Assembly (NCBI GenBank): GCA_028571685.1
Contig: CM053141.1
Coordinates: 50,590,333 to 50,654,332, forward strand
Direction of reading: 5' to 3'
DNA: 64,000 nucleotides
Source: Heterohyrax brucei
Lineage: Eukaryota > Chordata > Mammalia > Hyracoidea > Procaviidae
Shown here: piece by piece, positions 24,091 to 34,835 of the stretch
Layout of the letters: each line of letters begins with the position of its first letter
How positions within the stretch are numbered: the stretch's first letter is position 1
Program-made: the position numbers and the translations under genes
The notes under the pieces: model-generated
The model's database searches: none
What the model was told of the DNA's origin: nothing
What the model saw: the letters and a program-made list of their open reading frames with translations, nothing else

Positions 24091-25089
24091 GTGAGTAAGT
24101 AGAGGCTGGGAGAGATCTATGAGGATGGACTGCAGATATTTCTCTAGGCTGTCTTAAAATGTAAAAGAAAAGATATCTTACCACTTCCCAAGTCATTCAG
24201 GTTTTCAAGTGTAAAGGTCCCTCTTCTCAACTGGCAAAGTAAGCACCATTATATATCTAACTCCAGATGATACAAACTAGTTCAAAATACAGCAATGCTA
24301 CTGCCCTGTTGGCCTCTGCTGACAGGGCCCAGACTTAGGCGACACTGTGTAAACTACTGCTTTTCTGGTAGAAAAGCGCTCTCCTGTGGGCAGGCTCTGG
24401 CTCCGAAGTTACGAATTAGGTACAGCTGTGGCCACCGTATCTAAGAAGGCACTCTCCACACGGTCGACAGATAGAGGGGCTGAAGGTGACGAGAGGTAGT
24501 AAGTCATCCGCCTCTGTTGCCGGGCCCCTACCGTATGTGACACTGTGTAAACTACTGCTTTTCTGTCAGAGAAGCACTGTCCTGTTTGCAGGCGCTGGCT
24601 CCCAGGCTCAGAATTATGCCCCCTAAAATCTCCACATCCAACACAGTGCCCCGCACATAGGCACTGTGGTTCCATATGAACCGCGCTGTGGCAGAGATAA
24701 AAAGACAGGCCCAAAGTAGCTAGATAAACAGAGTCCTAAGCCTGGCTCTCTAAATATGGCAATTTCGCCTGCCTATACCCCCAGCAGTCCATCTGAGTCT
24801 AGCCGCTAGTCAAGACCCAGCTCCACCTGCCAGCCAAGACAGTGAAAAAAAAAGTCAAAATGGTGCATTTACCTTCAGTCCTTGAAAGCCTGGGCCAGCC
24901 AGGAGTGGGAGTCAGCAAAAGAGAGGAGGTTTTTCGTTCAGTGGTATGAAGTCCAACTTAACAGTCCTGTGCTGTGTCCTGGGGGTTCACTAGGTGATCA
25001 GAAGGCTCCATTTGATTATCAGTTCAGGTGTTGGTTTCCAGAGGGATATAAGGAGATGTGTGCTTAGTCTGCCATCTTGACTCTGCCTC
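24091..25089 (-). promoter_or_regulatory. L1 5' UTR (internal promoter region) with repeated unit
   Basis: About 1 kb, GC-richer than the rest. The block GACACTGTGTAAACTACTGC occurs at 24,341 and 24,539, and flanking sequence on both sides is shared, giving a tandem unit of about 198 bp. The first 20 bases of the element match those of the other full-length L1. L1 5' UTRs carry an RNA polymerase II promoter; the repeated unit may be promoter-bearing as in mouse L1 monomers (inference). Confidence 0.7.
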
Positions 25090-25106
25090 ACATCTTTTGA
25101 TTTTTT
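25090..25106. repeat. Right target-site duplication of the L1
   Basis: Second copy of CATCTTTTGATTTTTTT, directly followed by RTE sequence (GACCACTGCTTCCATGAGTG). Confidence 0.85.
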
Positions 25107-25790
25107 TGACCACTGCTTCCATGAGTGTTGATTGTGGATTCAAGTAAAATAAAATCCTTGACAATCTCAATCTTTTCTCCATTTATCATGATGGCACTTA
25201 TTGGCCCAATTGTGAAAATTTTTGTTTTCTTTATGCTGATACGTTATCTGTACTGAAGGCTGTGGTCTTTGATCTTCATCAGTGTTTCAAGACCTCTTCA
25301 GTTTCAGCAAGCAACGTTGTGGCATTAGTATAACACAGATTATAAATAGCTGTCCAGTCCTAAAGTCCTATTCTTCTAATAGTTTAGCTTCTCAGGTTCT
25401 TTGCTTGGTGTATAGAGTGAATAGGTATGGTGGAAGAATACAACCTTAATGCCCAGCTTTCCAGACTTTAAAATACACAGTATCCTCTTGTCTTGTCTAA
25501 CAGTTGCCTTTTTATCCATGTACAGGTTCCTTGGAGCACAGCTAAGAGTTCTGGAATTCCCATTCTCTTCAATGTGTACATAACTTGTTATGATCCACAC
25601 AGTCTAATCCCCGTGTATAGTCAATGAGGCACAAGTAAACATCTTTCTGGTACTTTACTTCCAGCTGAGATCCACCTGACATCAGCAGTGATGTTCTTTG
25701 TTCCATGTCTTCTTTGGAATCTGGCTTGACTTTCTGGCTGTTTCCTGTCACTTTACAGATACAATTACTTTTGAATGAGAAGAATGAATA
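25107..25790 (-). mobile_element. RTE-type LINE (copy A, right piece)
   Basis: Continuation of the RTE at 17,346-17,879. Plus-strand blocks TGCTTCCATGAGTGTTGATT, CTCAATCTTTTCTCCATTTA and GCAAGCAACGTTGTGGCATT match the other RTE copies and lie in the reverse-transcriptase region (minus strand). Ends near 25,790 without reaching the 5' end. Confidence 0.85.
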
Positions 25791-26405
25791 AGAAGATTGT
25801 CACAAAGCAAACTTTTTCTAGATTCTTTCATTTATAATCTTGGTAAATCTCCTTTCATGTATATTAGACTGAATTGTATAATATTTCTATTTCTATGGGT
25901 CAAAAATGATTTAATAGCAGTGATGTCCTATAATCCAATTTGATAAAATGTAGGAAATAGTACTGAACAAAACTGTGGATTTGTAGAAGGGTTAAACTAT
26001 TTGCATAAATTGCTCTAAACAGATCCAGTATATATAAAGTGAATGCATTTGTTACTAAATATGAATATTCCTACCTTAGTGTAATATTTAATTCTAAACA
26101 ACATTACAGATGCAACTGAACTCTTAATGTCATTTCATAGACACCAGTTCTGGTTGATAAAATAAGGTATGATAAAATATCTGCACAAAGATAATAATGA
26201 AGACAATGCAACAAAAATATTCTGACAAATAGGGAGCCATTCTCTGAAAGTTGTTAGTCTTGTCCACATGAGGCCTTTATGTTTGAATGTATGGATATGA
26301 GATCATACTGCTTGGATGACATTAATGAATACTATTACGTTAGCACTGTAAAAAGAAAGTGCATCATTTTCTTTTCCCTATATAGTAACACAAGAAAATA
26401 AAGAC
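25791..26405. other. No recognised feature
   Basis: AT-rich DNA with no supported element. Confidence 0.5.
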
Positions 26406-26476
26406 TTTACTGAGAAGAGTAAAAGAAAAAGAAAATGGTGCATGAAATCACTTTATGAAACACAACTTTACTTGCT

Positions 26477-26810
26477 CTATTTCCAGTTCCTCTTCTTTGC
26501 AGAGGAGAAAGGAGATTCCTTTCTAATATCTGTCTTACTGTCTCCTGGACCTATGGGCTTTAAGGTGGCATTAATGGTTCTGAAACTGAGCATCTGAGGC
26601 TGAGGGTCACTTTTATTCAGTTGCCTCCTCACACCCTGAACTACATCATTAAAAGTCACATCTGATAACACCAAAACTGTCCGCAGAGAGATTCTGTCAC
26701 TCACTGGAAACATGTTACTGGTGAAAAGTAGGTTGCTTTGTGACAATATTCTTAGAAACCAAAGACCAAATTCATATAAATATTGTGACATCCAGAAAGC
26801 AGTTTTATCC
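26477..26810 (-). CDS. Possible terminal exon of an unknown gene
   Basis: On the minus strand a pure T11 tract followed by AG (26,811-26,823) looks like a splice acceptor. Directly after it an open frame runs 111 codons (DKTAFWMSQYLYEFGLW ... PFSSAKKRNWK) to a stop at 26,477. A weak polyadenylation signal AGTAAA follows at 26,406-26,411. The peptide is mixed in composition, has a hydrophobic start (FGLWFLRIL) and a basic end, and is not from any repeat I know. I do not recognise the protein. It could be a real last exon, a decayed pseudogene exon or chance; there is no second exon visible in the window. Confidence 0.3.
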
Positions 26811-26877
26811 CTAAAAAAAAAAAGCCATACTGAAGGTCAGCCTGGACAGAGGCTTTTTTGTGTCTTGGGCTGAGTGT

Positions 26878-27512
26878 TATCTTAGGCTGAGTTCTCTAAA
26901 GAAGCAAAACCAATAAAGTGTATAAATACACATACAGAGAGAAGCATATCAAGGGAAAAGTTCACATGATTGTAGAGGCTAGAATGTCCCCATGGCTTCT
27001 CCTGATGCACGTAGCTATGTAGGCTGGTGAACTCAAGATCGGTAAGTCAGAGAGTAGGGCTCTTGCTCTCAGGCTATGAGAAAAATAACAAAGCCAGTGC
27101 TGTTGAGTAGATTCCAACTCATAGCGACCCTATAGGACAGAGTAGAACTACACCACAGAGTTTCCAACGAGCACTGGCGGATCTCAACTGTCAATCTCTT
27201 GGTTAGCAGTTGGAGCATTTAACAACTATGCCACCAAGGTTTCCTATGGGCTGTGAAGACAGATGAATTCCAAGGTCAGTAGATAAACTCAAGTTCGAAG
27301 AACCAGAGGTCAGATGAAGAGGAGGCATACACAGGATCCATAGTGAGGAAAAACCAAGAATACCTGCTTGTATTTGGATGTAAGACACATCCCTAAGGAA
27401 ATTCCTTTTCAACTGATTGGCTGCTCACAGCAGGTCCCATCATAGGAGTGATCACATATAAACACTAATAATCATGGCTCCACCAAGCTGACACACAATC
27501 TTAACCATCACA
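26878..27512 (+). mobile_element. Solo LTR-like element, family not assigned (copy 2)
   Basis: Starts TATCTTAGGCTGAGTTCTCT and ends AATCTTAACCATCACA. An exact 5-bp duplication AGTGT flanks it (26,873-26,877 and 27,513-27,517), which supports LTR-type integration. Same family as 9,576-10,212. An AfroSINE lies inside it. Confidence 0.7.
27088..27245 (-). mobile_element. AfroSINE inside an LTR-like element
   Basis: Plus-strand text GCCAGTGCTGTTGAGTAGAT, CAACTCATAGCGACCCTATA, TTGGTTAGCAGTTGGAGCAT and TATGCCACCAAGGTTTCC is a near-complete SINE in reverse. It splits the LTR-like element, so it is the younger insertion. Confidence 0.9.
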
Positions 27513-27517
27513 AGTGT

Positions 27518-28583
27518 CAGAATTACAGATCCTGCTTTGCTGCACCAAATCAATAGTGCAGCGCAACAAACCTGTGGTGTAGTCAGGTGATCCTCAAGTT
27601 CTAGACAGCCAGGAGCCATTAAAAAAGAGAACAGTTAGTAAGGATTGCTCCAGGAACATCATGTTCATCTGATTAGAGTTTGAACACATATTAGTGCATG
27701 AAAAGTAGCTTTTATTATCTATAATAAGAAGTTGACAGTATACAACAGATGAGCAGTACCTTTGGCTCAAAAGCCATCCTGGGAGAGAGGATGACTTTTC
27801 CATGTATATCACTTTTGGTCATGACTGAGTGACTTAAACGAGACAGTTATACCACACACCATCGACCTAGGCCTCTGGCAACTTGTCCTGGTGGAACTCT
27901 TCCATACAAGCCCTCTGCATGGTATTGTGGCTGAGGGACACAATGGGAGCCTTCCTATTGCTGGTCTCCTCTTGGCCAGATAGGTCCTTTTTGGTGGGTT
28001 GTAATATTAATGCTACATTTAATCCACTAGCACTGTGGGTGAAGAGATAAAGAAAAATTTTTCCAGTTATTTTATATTCCTAGCCTACAGGACTAATGGT
28101 GTAACCCTACTAACAAATGTCAGACTTGGGAGTATCCTTCACATAATGCTATTTTGAGTACATGTCTCCAGTTTTCCAGGTTTTGAAATAAAAGCATATG
28201 TGGGGGAAGCATCTTCCTGTAATGTAATAACTTCGAAGGCCTAGGTAATAGTTCAGACACTCTAATTCATGGGATGCATATTTCATCTCAGTAATCTATC
28301 ACTACAAGCAAATGTTTCCACACTAGAAACTGAAGACCCGGGATAGGTGTTATCTCTTTCACAAAGGCTTCCACATTCTATGTCACTAGAACTAGTAATC
28401 CTCCCCAAATTGCTGTCTTTAAATGTTGCCTGTAGTCTTATCATAAACTTGTTTTTTTCATTTTTCTGCTTCATGGTATATTAGTTCTTTATAATTCTGT
28501 ATTGCACCATTAGCTTTAATCTTATAAGCAGCCATGTTTATCATTATATTCCTGTACCATTAGCATGATGCTTCCCAATAATT
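27518..28583. other. No recognised feature
   Basis: Unassigned. Open stretches at 27,594-27,812 and 28,283-28,474 on the minus strand show no known domain. Some of this may be an old, unrecognised repeat. Confidence 0.4.
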
Positions 28584-28584
28584 G

Positions 28585-28619
28585 TATGTGTGTGTGTATG
28601 TGTGTGTGTGTGTGTGTAT
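28585..28619. repeat. (GT)n microsatellite
   Basis: Interrupted GT repeat with TATG interruptions, at the 3' edge (genomic left side) of an AfroSINE, a common place for tail-born microsatellites. Confidence 0.9.
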
Positions 28620-28621
28620 GT

Positions 28622-28795
28622 ATAAACCCATCAAGTAGACTCAGAGCGATTCCATGTGTGTCAGAAAAGTACTATGCTCCAAAGAGTTACCAAAAGTTGT
28701 GTATTTTTGGAAGGAGATCTCCTTCCTTTTTTTCTGACTTCTGGGCGGACAAGAATCTCCATGTTTGGTAGTAGTCAAGCATGTTAAACATTTGT
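28622..28795 (-). mobile_element. AfroSINE, longer form
   Basis: Plus-strand text AAACCCATCAAGTAGACTCA, GAGCGATTCCATGTGTGTCA, TTTTTGGAAGGAGATCTCC and GGCGGACAAGAATCTCCATG is the reverse of the long form. Its head is degraded. Confidence 0.7.
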
Positions 28796-28889
28796 TCTAC
28801 CATGAGTTTCCATAAATGTATTCATTATACCCACATACACATACTATACACATATGCATGTACATATAAATATATATACATATATGCAT

Positions 28890-29024
28890 AATCATTCAGA
28901 CTTAAAATTACCCTGTAGCACAGAGTAGAACTGCCCCATGGGATTTCCAGGGAGGGGCTGGAGGATTTGAGCTGCCGACTTTGGTTAACAGACAAGTTCT
29001 TAACTACTGCATACCTGGGCTCCA
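28890..29024 (-). mobile_element. AfroSINE
   Basis: Plus-strand blocks CACAGAGTAGAACTGCCCCA, TGGGATTTCCAGGGAGGGGC, GGATTTGAGCTGCCGACTTT and GTTCTTAACTACTGCATACC. Reverse orientation; the 3' end is missing. Confidence 0.85.
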
Positions 29025-29754
29025 TGTGTGTGTATAATGACTAAAAATAAGGACCAAAACACATGTATAAGTGCCTTTCCTTCCTCTCGTTCTATGCGCT
29101 ACAATGTATCTATATAAAAAGTCAACATAATGAGATAAAAAAAAAAATTCTCACTTCAGTGGAAATGTCTTTCTGAATGTTAAGCTCGCTTCACTGAACA
29201 ACTCAATGCTTCCATGTATGTATTCGTAATTTTCAAAGTGAGAATTAATCACAGGCTGTGTAGATATAGAAAATCATGTTTACAATAAGCAGAGATAGAT
29301 TACGTTTCCAACAAAGCCAGTAAATACAACTATTCCCTAATGAAATGAAATGTAGCAGCAGTTTTCTCCATTTGTGTTTTTTTTTTTCTGCAGAGTATCA
29401 TCTATAGTTCACTACTGAAGCAGTTGTAATCCATTTCAAACAAGAATAATTACAGCTCACTACTTACTTACCCTCTAAATATATAATGATGTTGAAAGAT
29501 TTTCCTAAGACTTGACAAAGATGGGCGTAAATAGCAATCTTTCACCACCTGGTGTTAGTTTTCATTTATACACTCTGTAAAGACATTAGTGGCTATCGGT
29601 CATTCACAAGATTTGGGGAAAAAAGAGTATAAGGAAGCAGTAAACAAAGTGTCACTATTTGCCATCTTTCATAGATGCTCCAAGTAAATCATGAGAACCA
29701 CTGTTTGAGCTCACTCAGACTCACCAGTGGAACCCCTTGTGCCCCCCAAATAGC
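29025..29754. other. No recognised feature
   Basis: AT-rich single-copy-looking stretch; nothing supported. Confidence 0.5.
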
Positions 29755-29797
29755 AAACCCACTGCTGTCAAGTCAATTCCCACTCACAGCAACCCAT
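29755..29797 (-). mobile_element. AfroSINE 3' tail fragment
   Basis: AAACCCACTGCTGTCAAGTC then AATTCCCACTCACAGCAACC is the SINE tail in reverse. It stops abruptly where the hairpin at 29,798 begins. Confidence 0.75.
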
Positions 29798-29933
29798 ATA
29801 TCTGATTTACATTTCATTAGCAGAGAGAAGTATTTTGGAATTAAGGCTAGCTTTCCATTGGTACTTGTAAGGAAAGGTAGCCTTAATTCCAAAATATTTC
29901 TTTCTCTCTGCTAATGAAAAATAAATCAGATAT
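29798..29933. repeat. 136-bp imperfect hairpin
   Basis: Left arm 29,798-29,856 (starts ATATCTGATTTACATTTCAT, contains AATTAAGGCTAGCTTTCC) pairs with right arm 29,871-29,933 (contains GGAAAGGTAGCCTTAATTCC, ends AAATCAGATAT). There are about three mismatches and one 4-nt bulge. The loop is 14 nt. No known MITE family recognised. Confidence 0.9.
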
Positions 29934-30639
29934 GTCAGAGGAATATATCTTGTTCAGTAGCCTGATATTACTATAACTACTTCATGGTCTAAATTCTATA
30001 GATGCACTGCTTATATATCACTTATCTAGATTCCTATAAATGTGAATCCAGTTCCCAATAGGTCACTGGGAACTAAATCATGTACGTTACAGCAATGGTT
30101 CTAAATACTGTGAAGGTCAGGCAACTTTTAAGAACTTGAGGAAGGCTTTAGATTCTCTCTTTAAAAAACAGCCAATAAACGTGTGTACTTGGATTTTCAT
30201 AAAATTTCCATGGATACCCTCAGCAGAACCACTGACCTCAAGTTAAAAAGCACAACTTTAGAAGAATTAGAATTCTTAATTGTTAGTTATTCTGCACACT
30301 TCAAATGCCTTTGGAACAGGAATCTAAATCTTCAGGAAAAGGAAGTCCTCATAGTGATATATTTTCTACCTGGTACATGAAGTCAATAAGTACTTTGAAG
30401 CTGATCACAAGAAAATGAAAGGAAAAATAGTCAAAGAAAGAAAATGCATAATGACATGGGGTTTGTGGCCTCTTGCCTTACTATGGAATATTGACATCCA
30501 GGGATGAGCCACGACCATACCCATGCTATGACAGCTCCCAGCAAGGTAAAAGTGACATCTGTCCAAGTGTACATAATTATGTACACAGCTACATAATTAT
30601 AGGATTATTTTTGCATTCTGATGAAAATATCCAGAGTCT
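29934..30639. other. No recognised feature
   Basis: AT-rich DNA; no supported element. Confidence 0.5.
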
Positions 30640-30790
30640 CATTTTATTTCATTTCTTCATTCATTCATTCCCAAAACATTATTGAATTTGTTTCACAAAA
30701 CGTCCTAGGGAGATTTGAATAAAAACAACATATGCTCACTGTGCTCCTGGAATTCGAAATCTATTTGAACTGTTTACAACTTCCTTTTGA
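30640..30790 (-). mobile_element. Possible L2 3' end fragment
   Basis: TTCTTCATTCATTCATTCCC, AAAACATTATTGAATTTG, then CTGTGCTCCTGGAATTCG resemble the reverse complement of an L2 3' end. Diverged. Confidence 0.4.
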
Positions 30791-30954
30791 AAACTGAGAA
30801 AGGAAAAATCTCAGATTTACCCATTCCATTCTTCCCTTTCAGGTTATTTTGTCTAACACACCCATCATAAACACTGGAGTAAAACTTCTTATTTATCATA
30901 AACATTAGAACAAAATTTCTTACTCATTTAATGGATCTATAAATTCTACCTAGG

Positions 30955-31362
30955 TGTTAGGAATTGAATTGTGTCTCCCAAAGTTATGTGTTGTACATCC
31001 TAAACCTATACTGTGGATGTAATCTCATTTGCAAATAGAGTTTTTTGATGCTAATGACGCCGTATCAGTGCATCATATGTTTTAAATCAACCACTTTTGC
31101 ATCACAAAAATATATTAGACATAGAAAATGGCATGTACAAATAGAAAAAGACTGAGGCCACCTGAAGATCACCAAGGAAATCAAAGAAGCAACACTGAAA
31201 AAGAAGGTTTTTCTCCCATAATGGACAAAGAAAGCCTTCTGTTGGAGTCTAGGCTCTGAAATTGACTTTCTAGGCTTCTCAACTGTGGGAAAATAAATTT
31301 CTGTTCATTAAAGCCATCCATTTATAGAATTTATGTTATAGCTGCACTAAGGTACAAAGACA
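30955..31362 (+). mobile_element. MaLR-type solo LTR, older
   Basis: Starts TGTTAGGAATTGAATTGTGT with CTCCCAAAGTTATGTG, and near the end reads ATTAAAGCCATCCATTTATA, TTTATGTTATAGCTGCAC. TG...CA ends at approximately these positions. Flanking 5-mers are only partly alike. Non-coding fossil. Confidence 0.7.
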
Positions 31363-32740
31363 CATGGCCTGTGATTTTGAGAAGTTTGTTGATAACAGCT
31401 ATGTTAATTTTTTTAACTGTGTCATGGAGGCAAAGAAACTGAGACTATCTTTAGGTCATAACGCAATGAATAAAATCTATCTTTCCTTAATGTCATATTG
31501 TTAATGCCATCATTCATTTGAAGAAAATAAGGTAACATTTGAAGCATCAGATCTAATAGCCTCGATTTGTTTAAGATATTTGGTTGTCAGGTAGGTTCTT
31601 TCCACTTCAAAAAGAACAAAGCTGTTAAAAGAGGCCAAGGTTACTATGTAGTGTTACTGGGCCAGTCAACTACCTTGATATGAACTCTGGTTCTGGCCCC
31701 TAAACTGAAGTAGGTTAAAGAGGAAACAATGACGTGGAAATGGAGAATAATTTTTCTAACAAGAGAACTAAAGATCGCAAATATATTCCTTGGTCTTTGG
31801 AGCTGTTAATCCTGCTAAACATCAGAAATGATGGAGAGGAATGTAACAAATACATATGGATGACAGCAACAGCTGAACTACAGGTATGTGTTCTTTTTCT
31901 GTGGCTAATCCCAATATGTGATTCAAGATAAGAATTCTATGGACGTCTTTGGAAAAAAAATTCCTGCTGAGTTCTTGGTACCCAATTTTGACAGTTGAAT
32001 ATGCATTTTAAATAGGTAAATATGTGGCAGCAGAAGCTAACAGTACCAGTTCATATCATTGACATTAGTTCATCTGCCTTGGACATTACTAGAGCACATC
32101 TAGATTCTTGGTGAAGGCATATGGACTGGAAATAGTCATGCCATTTTATGTCTTAGAGCAGAGGAAAACAGATTAATGTTCTGACCAAATGACAGCATTC
32201 ATTCTAGAACTAATAATATATTTCTCCAATACACTGAAACTGGTCATCAGAAACACACATAATCATGAGCCTAGATAGTTTTAGGTTCAATCAGATACTG
32301 AGGTTTATTTGTTATATTCACCATGATCCTATGCAAGAAGATTTCCTACCTCAGGAGCCTCTATCAGAAGCCACAAGCTTCAGTGACTTTGATATAGGGA
32401 AAGCTATGTTTGAAATATTAAACTTCTGTTGGGAAAAGTATTTGGAAACACTCTACACAAAGTATGTCTCATACTGAGCAACACAACTAAGTTGACTTTA
32501 TTACCAAGCATTAGTGTCAAAACCATAGCCAAAATTTCTGAAAGAAATGTTGTCACCTGCCATGAAATTCACCAAATTCATTAGTACATGGGCCTGAAAT
32601 CATCGCTTCTTAATTGACAAAAACAAATGCAGAATAAAAATCTCTTATCTGTTACTAATACTCTCATCCTCAAAGGCAAATCTTTAAGAGCTTGGTAGAT
32701 CTGAGAGGAGAATTTTCACATTTTTTTAAGCTTTATATTA
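31363..32740. other. No recognised feature
   Basis: AT-rich single-copy-looking stretch. A 70-codon open frame at 32,265-32,477 was examined and not supported as a gene. Confidence 0.5.
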
Positions 32741-32749
32741 AACAACTTC
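32741..32749. repeat. Probable left target-site duplication of L1 copy 2
   Basis: AACAACTTC here compares with AACAATTTC at 39,879-39,887, eight of nine bases alike. Confidence 0.5.
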
Positions 32750-33748
32750 TGGGGTGGAGTCAAGATGGTGTAATAAAAGCACGTCTCCCTAAATTCTTCT
32801 GGAAACCAAGACCTGATATGGTAGTTAAATGGAGACTTCTGGACACCTAGGGAGCCCTGGAATGCGGCATAGGGCCGTTAATTTGGACTTCATACCACTG
32901 AACATGAAACCTCCTCTTTTTCACTGACCCCACTCTCGGTGAGCACAGGCTTGCACAGACCAAAGGTAACTCACCGTTTCGATTTTTTTTTTCCTCTGTT
33001 TTGGCTGGCAGGCAGAACTGGGACTTGACTAGCTGCTGGCCTCAGATGCACTTCTGGTGGGACCGGCAAATGTAATCTCCAGGCTCTGAGAGCCTGGCTC
33101 TGGACTCTATACACCTCAGCTTCTCTGGCCTATCAGAAAATGGAGAAGCCCAGGCAGAGGCCTCAGCTGAACTTGGTTCTTAGGCTGGAAGGTGGCTCCC
33201 GCTTGGGGGGAGAGTGCTTTTCTAGCAGGGAGACGGTGTTTTGCAGTGTCTCCTGAGGCCAGGGCCCAGCGGCTGAGGCTGTGGACTCTGGGCGTTTCAG
33301 CACTCGTGGCCTCTCTATCTACCGTGAGCCTGGTCCTAGCTGGCTGGTAAGCTTATGCAGGACGCCATTTTGTTTTGCTGGGAGGTGGGGTCATCCTTAC
33401 AGAAGCCTCAGGTGGACCTAATTCCTGGGCTATGAGGCAGTTCCTACCCAGAAGAGATTGCTTTTCCAGTAGAAAAGCAGAGTTCTACACAATATCGCCT
33501 ACAGCTGGGGCCCAACAGTAGAGGCCAGTAGGCCAGCAATCTTTCTGCATTTTGAGCTAGTTTATAACATCTAGGGTTCAATATAGAGGCGCTTACTTTG
33601 CCAGCTGGGAAGAGGGACGTATACACCTGAAAACCTGACTGACTTTGGAAGGTGCCAAATACTTGTTACTTCTCATTTTAAGATGGCCTGGAGGAATAAA
33701 AGTGGTACATCTTTACTGCATCTCTCCAAGCCTCTATTGACCTACAAG
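32750..33748 (+). promoter_or_regulatory. L1 5' UTR with repeated unit
   Basis: GC-richer leader. The block TGCTTTTCTAGCAGGG (33,215) and a related block TGCTTTTCCAGTAGAAA (33,459), each followed within 80 bp by GGGCCCA and GAGGC, give a repeated unit of about 245 bp, the counterpart of the 198-bp unit in copy 1. Confidence 0.6.
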
Positions 33749-34693
33749 ATGCCCAAAAAGCAGCAAACATTGTAGAAGATGGTAACCAGAAGTCACCGAT
33801 GGTTTCAGAAGGCCCCCAAAAGAAACCACCTCAGAACTTCCCAGATGAAGAAGCTTTTCTGAAATTATTAGAAGGTGAATACAAAAGGATTATATAAAGA
33901 CCCCTACTAGACCTTATACAAAATGCAGCAGAGCAAAACAAAAAACTAAGCAAGCTGTTCGATCTAATGGAACATCAGTACTCAGAAATCCAACAGATCA
34001 GGAACAAAATCAAAGAAATAGAAACTTCAATTCAAAACCAAGAAAATAGAATGGGACAAATGGAAAAGGGAATTTCTGATTTGAGAGGCAGAGCCACTGA
34101 CTTCAGCTTTTATGAGGAGAAATCAGATAAAAAGAAACAAGAAAAATGAAGAAGCATTAAGATGCATGTGGGACTCTATTAAGAAGAACAATCTACGATT
34201 AATTGCAGTTCCTGAACAAGGTGAGACACCTGAGAACACAGAGGGTATTGTGGCAGAGCTGCTGACAGAAAACTACCCAGAAATTATGAAAGGAGAGAAT
34301 ATAGATATCTAAGATATGTATCGAACACCACTCAATATAGATCTCAATAGAAAGACTCCAAGACAGATTATAATCAAGCTCAACAAAATGAAACATAAGG
34401 AGAAACTCTTAAAGGCAGCAAGACTCAAAGCAAAGCTAATATTCAGAGGGAAGCCCTGTAGGCTTTTGTCAGCTTTCTCTGTAGAAATGGTGCTGGCACA
34501 GAGACAGTGGTATGACACATTCAAAGTCTTGAAGGAGAAGAACATCCAACCAAGAATTAGATATCCTGCAAAACTATCTTTGAAATATGAAATTGAAATT
34601 AAGACATTCACAGATAAACAGAAACTCAGAGATTTTGTAAAGACCAAACCAAAGCTACAAGAAATACTGAAAGAATCTCTTGGCTTGGAATAA
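33749..34693 (+). pseudogene. L1 ORF1 (RNA-binding protein), broken
   Basis: Starts MPKKQQTL, matching MGPKK of copy 1, and ends LKESLGLE at 34,693. Coiled coil around 33,967-34,110 (RNKIKEIETSIQNQENR, RMGQMEKGISDLRGR). RNA-recognition domain RNKKNEEALRCMWDSIKKNN then LRLIAVPEQGETPENTEG. Carboxy-terminal domain intact at 34,316-34,693 (KTPRQIIIKLNKMKHKEKLL, KAKLIFRGKPCRLLSAFSVE). Stops and frame changes lie early and near 34,130 and 34,312. Confidence 0.9.
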
Positions 34694-34835
34694 CAAAAAG
34701 ACACATTATCCAGAATCCTACTCAGTTAAGGAAGGCTCCAAACACAATCAAAGCTATAATAGTGAAAGAAACGATCTAGTGATCATATCATATAAACTAT
34801 GATATCATCATATTAAAAAGAGGGGTGTACTGCAG

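Larger units (their letters stand above)
17897..25089 (-). mobile_element. Full-length L1 LINE (copy 1) inserted in an RTE
   Basis: Complete L1 on the minus strand: 5' end GAGGCAGAGTCAAGATGG at 25,089, a 1-kb 5' UTR, ORF1, an inter-ORF region, ORF2, a 3' UTR of about 0.9 kb and a poly(A) tail (poly-T on the plus strand at about 17,890). It aligns along its whole length with the plus-strand copy at 32,750-39,878. Stops and frameshifts in both ORFs make it inactive. A 42-bp foreign piece sits at 19,800. Flanked by a 17-bp target duplication, so it came in by ordinary target-primed reverse transcription. Confidence 0.95.

Noticed and set aside
28283-28474. 63-codon minus-strand frame (starts MKQKNEKNKF)
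   Set aside because: Unassigned; no splice sites in a fitting place and no family recognised.
32265-32477. 70-codon frame resembling the start of a piggyBac-type transposase (SFRFNQILRFI)
   Set aside because: Only a dozen residues look alike; the following text does not match the family, and no ends or TTAA sites were found.
34199-34704. Long frames on the strand opposite L1 ORF1
   Set aside because: They are mirror frames of the L1 coding strand, with stops and no own motifs.
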